8,417 nucleotides of DNA from Candidatus Wildermuthbacteria bacterium RIFCSPHIGHO2_12_FULL_40_12 (lineage in GTDB: Bacteria > Patescibacteriota > Minisyncoccia > Minisyncoccales > 2-12-FULL-40-12): positions 1 through 8,417 of the forward strand of contig MHUC01000033.1 in NCBI GenBank assembly GCA_001823315.1, written 5' to 3'. The notes beneath the pieces were generated by a model. That model made no database searches. It was not told the origin of the DNA and saw only the letters and a list, made by a program, of their open reading frames with translations. Positions 6,046-8,417 of the stretch are shown here, piece by piece. Both the position numbers and the translations under genes were made by a program. Position 1 is the first letter of the stretch. Each line of letters begins with the position of its first letter.

Positions 6046-6570
6046 TTAGGTATTTTTCTGGTGACCTTCTTGGTGGTGAGAAGCAACACATTTGTCACAA
6101 GTTATTGAAAATATCATATCTAAACCTCTGTTTATGTTTTCTTGTTGTTCGGGAGTAAGCGGCTTTTCTTTTTCAGTTTTGTGCTGCACTTGCTGATATG
6201 TGCCGCAGTTTAATTTCATATCAATCAGCGTGCTTTCTGCCCATATTACATTTCTAAATGCGGCTATTATTTGCATTGGCGTATATTTGCCGTCATCGTT
6301 AAAGACAATATCAACCAAGAACTGCCTGCCGTATCGTATTAAGTCCTCAAATACGGCTATATCCTCATTTAATGAAACGAAATTGAGCCGCATTGCCCGT
6401 TCACGGTGGACTTTGCGTTTTAGCTTTCCGATGAAGTTCTTGTCAAATTTATGCCCATAATTATAGCCCAAAATGCCCTGTAATTCAAGTATGCTGATAT
6501 GCGGGTTTTTGACCATTTCAAACCTCACTTTTTCCTTTAATTCGTGGATTTTTTCTTTAGCAAATCGCAT
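6046..6570 (-). CDS. Hypothetical 174-aa protein with a basic helical N-terminus and a C-terminal Cys/His cluster
   Basis: I do not recognise a family. The N-terminal third is helical and basic; NPHISILELQGILGY followed by FIGKLKRKVHRER (about 22-58) looks like a helix-turn-helix segment, which would suggest DNA binding. The middle is a mixed helical region (FEDLIRYGRQFLVDIVF, then MQIIAAFRNVIWAES). The C-terminus ends CDKCVASHHQEGH, a CxxCx3HHx3H arrangement that could bind zinc. It starts five bases after the stop of the replication-initiator-like gene, and its stop is five bases before the recombinase start, so it is the gene most tightly tied to the recombinase. A recombination directionality factor or recombinase accessory protein is possible, but that rests on position alone. 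Confidence 0.75.
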   Translation of the reverse strand: MRFAKEKIHELKEKVRFEMVKNPHISILELQGILGYNYGHKFDKNFIGKLKRKVHRERAMRLNFVSLNEDIAVFEDLIRYGRQFLVDIVFNDDGKYTPMQIIAAFRNVIWAESTLIDMKLNCGTYQQVQHKTEKEKPLTPEQQENINRGLDMIFSITCDKCVASHHQEGHQKNT

Positions 6571-6575
6571 AATTT

Positions 6576-7418
6576 CTATCCGTTATTTTCCGCTATTAAC
6601 CTCTGAATAATCTTGTTCAAATAGGCAGGAGGATTATCAACTTCCTCTTTAGTTTTTAGTTCATTGTATTGTTCAAAAGCCCGTTCTATGAATGATAACC
6701 CGTGTTTATTTAGGATAGATAACAGAAACTTCATTTCTTCCTCGCCGACTTCCTTGGCTATAAACCATACCCTTTCCTCATCGCTATCTCGTGGGTAAAA
6801 GCCCCTATTTGTTAAAAGATTACGATTTTCTGATTTATTAAAACGGAGCTTTGCTCCCGATGTATCGTAAGATACATCGGAAATCTCATTTTTCTTTTCT
6901 TTATAGGTATCGGTATTGTAACCTCTGACTTGGTGGGGCTGAAAAGGAAAAGAAAATCCTGATTTTAACTCGGTTTTTTGCTTTTCAAACTCGTGACTAA
7001 CCGTATCAGCTTCGGGTTTAACCTCTGACTTAATGGGGCTTTCAGTATTGTTGTCACTTGTGACTGGTTCAGGAATAAAATACTTATCTAACGTCCTAAT
7101 AATGTCGTTAGGCATTATAAAATCTCCAAAGTGAACCTCAAACGAACCTCTGCTACCCTGACGGTCTTTATACCATATCAACCTTTTACTCCGTAAGGAC
7201 AATAGCAATTTATTGATGTAGTTATCGGTAACTTTACCCCCAAAAACATCATTATTTATGTCGCTTATACTTGTAACGGCTATCCCGTAAGGATTACAGT
7301 TAAGCCGCAAGTGCAGATAGGTAAAATACTCATTGCGACTGATAGTTTTCTTACGATATAGCGACAGAATATCCCGTTGAAAGTTAATCCAGTTTTTAAG
7401 TTTGTTTTGATTGCTCAT
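6576..7418 (-). CDS. Winged-helix, replication-initiator-like protein
   Basis: The 280-aa protein (counted from the ATG at 7418) has an N-terminal winged-helix-like region at about 22-95. In it SRNEYFTYLHLRL, VTDNYINKLLLSLRSKRLIWY and a GSRGSFEVH hairpin resemble the first domain of plasmid and phage replication initiators and DnaD-like proteins. A low-complexity linker (about 115-195) follows, then a helical C-terminal domain ending in NPPAYLNKIIQRLI, a pattern common at the end of such proteins. Function by analogy is initiation of element replication; this is not proven. An upstream ATG at 7442 would add eight residues and deepen overlap with the preceding gene; 7418 overlaps it by 23 bases. 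No ribosome-binding site is visible. Residues 180-193 of the linker are encoded by a palindromic sequence and may be a later insertion. Confidence 0.75.
   Translation of the reverse strand: MSNQNKLKNWINFQRDILSLYRKKTISRNEYFTYLHLRLNCNPYGIAVTSISDINNDVFGGKVTDNYINKLLLSLRSKRLIWYKDRQGSRGSFEVHFGDFIMPNDIIRTLDKYFIPEPVTSDNNTESPIKSEVKPEADTVSHEFEKQKTELKSGFSFPFQPHQVRGYNTDTYKEKKNEISDVSYDTSGAKLRFNKSENRNLLTNRGFYPRDSDEERVWFIAKEVGEEEMKFLLSILNKHGLSFIERAFEQYNELKTKEEVDNPPAYLNKIIQRLIAENNG
6841..6880. repeat. In-frame palindromic insert within the replication-initiator-like gene
   Basis: Two adjoining hairpins lie inside the coding sequence. The first is GGAGC (6845-6849) with GCTCC (6853-6857). The second is a perfect 10-bp stem, 6857-6866 with 6871-6880, around loop GTAA. 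AAACGGAGCTTT (6841-6852) occurs on the opposite strand in element 2 (2920-2931). The tip GATGTATCGT-AAGATACA matches the lobe B tip of element 1 (2293-2311) apart from one extra C. It encodes SDVSYDTSGAKLRF in the unstructured linker, where an in-frame insert would be tolerated, as with the palindromic elements of Rickettsia. Confidence 0.55.
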
Positions 7419-7584
7419 AATTTTTATATTTATTTTCTGCACTTCTCGGCTTTTTCCCGTTAGCTTGCCAGCTATCTAAAAGCAAATCCGCCAGCATATA
7501 AAACTTGGAGCGTATTTGTTCCGCCTCTGTATCACTTATTTCTGGCTCGTTAAGCAGTTCTTTTGTTCTTTGGATAGAAAGCAT
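7396..7584 (-). CDS. Hypothetical 62-aa protein
   Basis: A short, charged, helical protein with no recognised family. Its central part (SDTEAEQIRSKFYMLADLLLDSWQ) is a convincing amphipathic helix; the C-terminus is Lys/Asn-rich and probably flexible. The start ATG lies two bases after the stop codon of the DUF5659-like gene, and the 3' end overlaps the replication-initiator-like gene by 23 bases. That makes a real, translationally coupled gene likely despite its size. A small regulator or partner of the replication protein is possible, but nothing in the sequence shows it. Confidence 0.6.
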   Translation of the reverse strand: MLSIQRTKELLNEPEISDTEAEQIRSKFYMLADLLLDSWQANGKKPRSAENKYKNYEQSKQT

Positions 7585-7586
7585 AG

Positions 7587-7835
7587 TTAGGGTTGGTGCA
7601 AAGCGTTTTTGAGTGTTTTTATGGCTAATACGGCTTTTCGGAAGTCAACCATTGTTTCGGGGTCGTTTTCTTTACTGAAATTAAAAACCCCGACAAGTAG
7701 TTCTCGTTCGGGGGTGTCGGCAAATACAAACTCGCATTTTTTCGGGTCTGTGCGGTCAACACTGATTAACTCAAGACCTTTTGAAAATAAAAAAGTGGAT
7801 TGGTAAAAGTTGGCGGTTTTATAGTATTTACTCAT
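7587..7835 (-). CDS. Small DUF5659-like protein
   Basis: The 82-aa protein reads as one compact alpha/beta domain. It has an N-terminal stretch YYKTANFYQSTFLFSKGLEL, a strand-rich middle with CEFVFADTPERE, and a helical end FRKAVLAIKTLKNAL. The order (a T..fyqs.fL...G..L start, an FxFxD core, a short polar stretch, then a final F..A....K.L helix) resembles DUF5659, a domain of unknown function found in mobile elements and in candidate-phyla genomes. I recall this pattern rather than having searched it. It is first in the five-gene minus-strand operon and sits behind a very A/T-rich leader without a ribosome-binding site. Confidence 0.7.
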   Translation of the reverse strand: MSKYYKTANFYQSTFLFSKGLELISVDRTDPKKCEFVFADTPERELLVGVFNFSKENDPETMVDFRKAVLAIKTLKNALHQP

Positions 7836-7862
7836 TTTTTATTTTTATATTTTGAAAACAAA

Positions 7863-7883
7863 AATACGGTCTATAACCGTATT
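7863..7883 (-). terminator. Probable intrinsic terminator of the upstream gene, or an operator
   Basis: AATACGGT (7863-7870) and ACCGTATT (7876-7883) form an 8-bp stem with a five-base loop. On the minus strand it is followed by TTTG and TTTTC, giving a U-rich tail after the 164-aa gene. It lies in the 79-base gap before the DUF5659-like gene. As a near-perfect palindrome upstream of the operon it could instead bind a repressor. Confidence 0.5.
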
Positions 7884-7914
7884 GTTTCACACCGCCAAAA
7901 TCCAAAAAGATACA

Positions 7915-8409
7915 CTAAACTTTCTTTTTTCTTGTATACCCTAATTTTTTATATCGGTTCAGGTAAGTTTTAACCTGCTCATCGTATTTAATAAAATAAT
8001 TCAATTTTTCTTGTGCCAATGTTCGTATTTCTTTGTATGACTTGCCCTCGGAACGCCATTTGGCAAGTTGTTCCCAAATATCAAAATTAGAAACACCCAG
8101 TTTTTTAATTGTGCCGTAGTCATAAACTTTGGGTTGTAACCTTTTGAAATTGTAAGCAAAAAGTTTTGACCCAAAATCACTTAATTTAGTATCGCCGTAT
8201 ATCTCAATAAAAAGCTTTTTCCTGCCTGTATTTGGGTCACGCTTTATGAAGGGTCTGGGTAGCGGTCTGTCCAATGGGAAAAACTCGGGCGGCTCTTTCA
8301 TAACCAAAGACCTTTCAACAAAGTATGCGTATCTCTCTGGCAAACCTAATGCTGATATTATCGTCTCAATGTCATATTCAAACTTATTAGAGGGTATTTT
8401 TAGCGTCAT
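7915..8409 (-). CDS. Hypothetical 164-aa basic protein of the mobile element; start may lie beyond the window
   Basis: No family is recognised. The N-terminal half has FEYDIETIISALGLPERYAYFVE and a Pro-rich stretch (PPEFFPLDRPLPRPF) leading into RKKLFIEIYGDT. The C-terminal half is helical and basic; KWRSEGKSYKEIRTLAQEKL (about 117-136) looks like a helix-turn-helix, and the protein ends in an RKKKV tail. DNA binding is plausible but unproven. The ATG at 8409 follows GGAAA, a weak ribosome-binding site. The frame stays open through the eight bases left in the window, so the gene could begin further upstream. It is separated from the operon by a probable terminator. Confidence 0.65.
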   Translation of the reverse strand: MTLKIPSNKFEYDIETIISALGLPERYAYFVERSLVMKEPPEFFPLDRPLPRPFIKRDPNTGRKKLFIEIYGDTKLSDFGSKLFAYNFKRLQPKVYDYGTIKKLGVSNFDIWEQLAKWRSEGKSYKEIRTLAQEKLNYFIKYDEQVKTYLNRYKKLGYTRKKKV

Positions 8410-8417
8410 TTTCCAGC

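Larger units (their letters stand above)
4384..8417. mobile_element. Left part of an integrated element at the 3' end of tRNA-Lys; right end outside the window
   Basis: Beyond the tRNA every gene lies on the minus strand, base composition turns A+T rich, and the tRNA-proximal gene is a large serine recombinase. The cargo seen so far is a replication-initiator-like protein and four small proteins of unknown role, with no capsid, relaxase or conjugation gene in view. It could be an integrative plasmid, an integrative and mobilizable element, or a satellite. The left junction is placed at the tRNA end by inference. The attachment core is unknown because the other end is not visible. Confidence 0.75.

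Noticed and set aside
1..8417. CRISPR array
   Set aside because: The repeats seen are inverted and unevenly spaced; there is no regular direct repeat with unique spacers and no cas gene.

Overview
The window joins a chromosomal backbone (about 1-4383) to the left end of an integrated mobile element (about 4384 to the right edge and beyond). The backbone looks like a small-genome bacterium of the candidate phyla radiation (Patescibacteria/Parcubacteria type). This is an inference from tightly packed genes, weak or absent ribosome-binding sites, tRNA genes without an encoded CCA, and abundant palindromic intergenic repeats. TGA serves as a stop (for example at the end of tig), so the code is standard and not the Gracilibacteria/SR1 code.

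Layout, left to right on the + strand: the 3' part of nusA (S1, KH1 and KH2 domains) overlaps tig (trigger factor), which ends at a very strong bidirectional terminator. A 460-base gap follows, filled by a large two-lobed palindromic element with a promoter-like sequence on each side; the one on the - strand is a perfect TTGACA-17-TATAAT. Next come a small DoxX-like membrane protein, a second palindromic element, and a NifS/IscS-type cysteine desulfurase. Last is a tRNA-Arg(TCG)/tRNA-Lys(CTT) pair behind an extended -10 promoter.

The mobile element abuts the 3' end of tRNA-Lys. All its genes are on the - strand and read towards the tRNA: an unknown 164-aa protein, a probable terminator, then a compact five-gene operon. 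The operon holds a DUF5659-like protein, a 62-aa protein, a winged-helix replication-initiator-like protein, a 174-aa protein with a C-terminal Cys/His cluster, and a large serine recombinase. The recombinase frame runs into the tRNA gene, so its last 19 residues are encoded by the antisense strand of tRNA-Lys. This region is visibly more A+T rich than the backbone. The right end of the element lies outside the window.

The most unusual material is (i) a family of palindromic repeats with interchangeable hairpin tips, apparently found both between chromosomal genes and in frame inside a mobile-element gene, (ii) a possible structured RNA starting at the perfect - strand promoter, and (iii) the tRNA-encoded tail of the recombinase.
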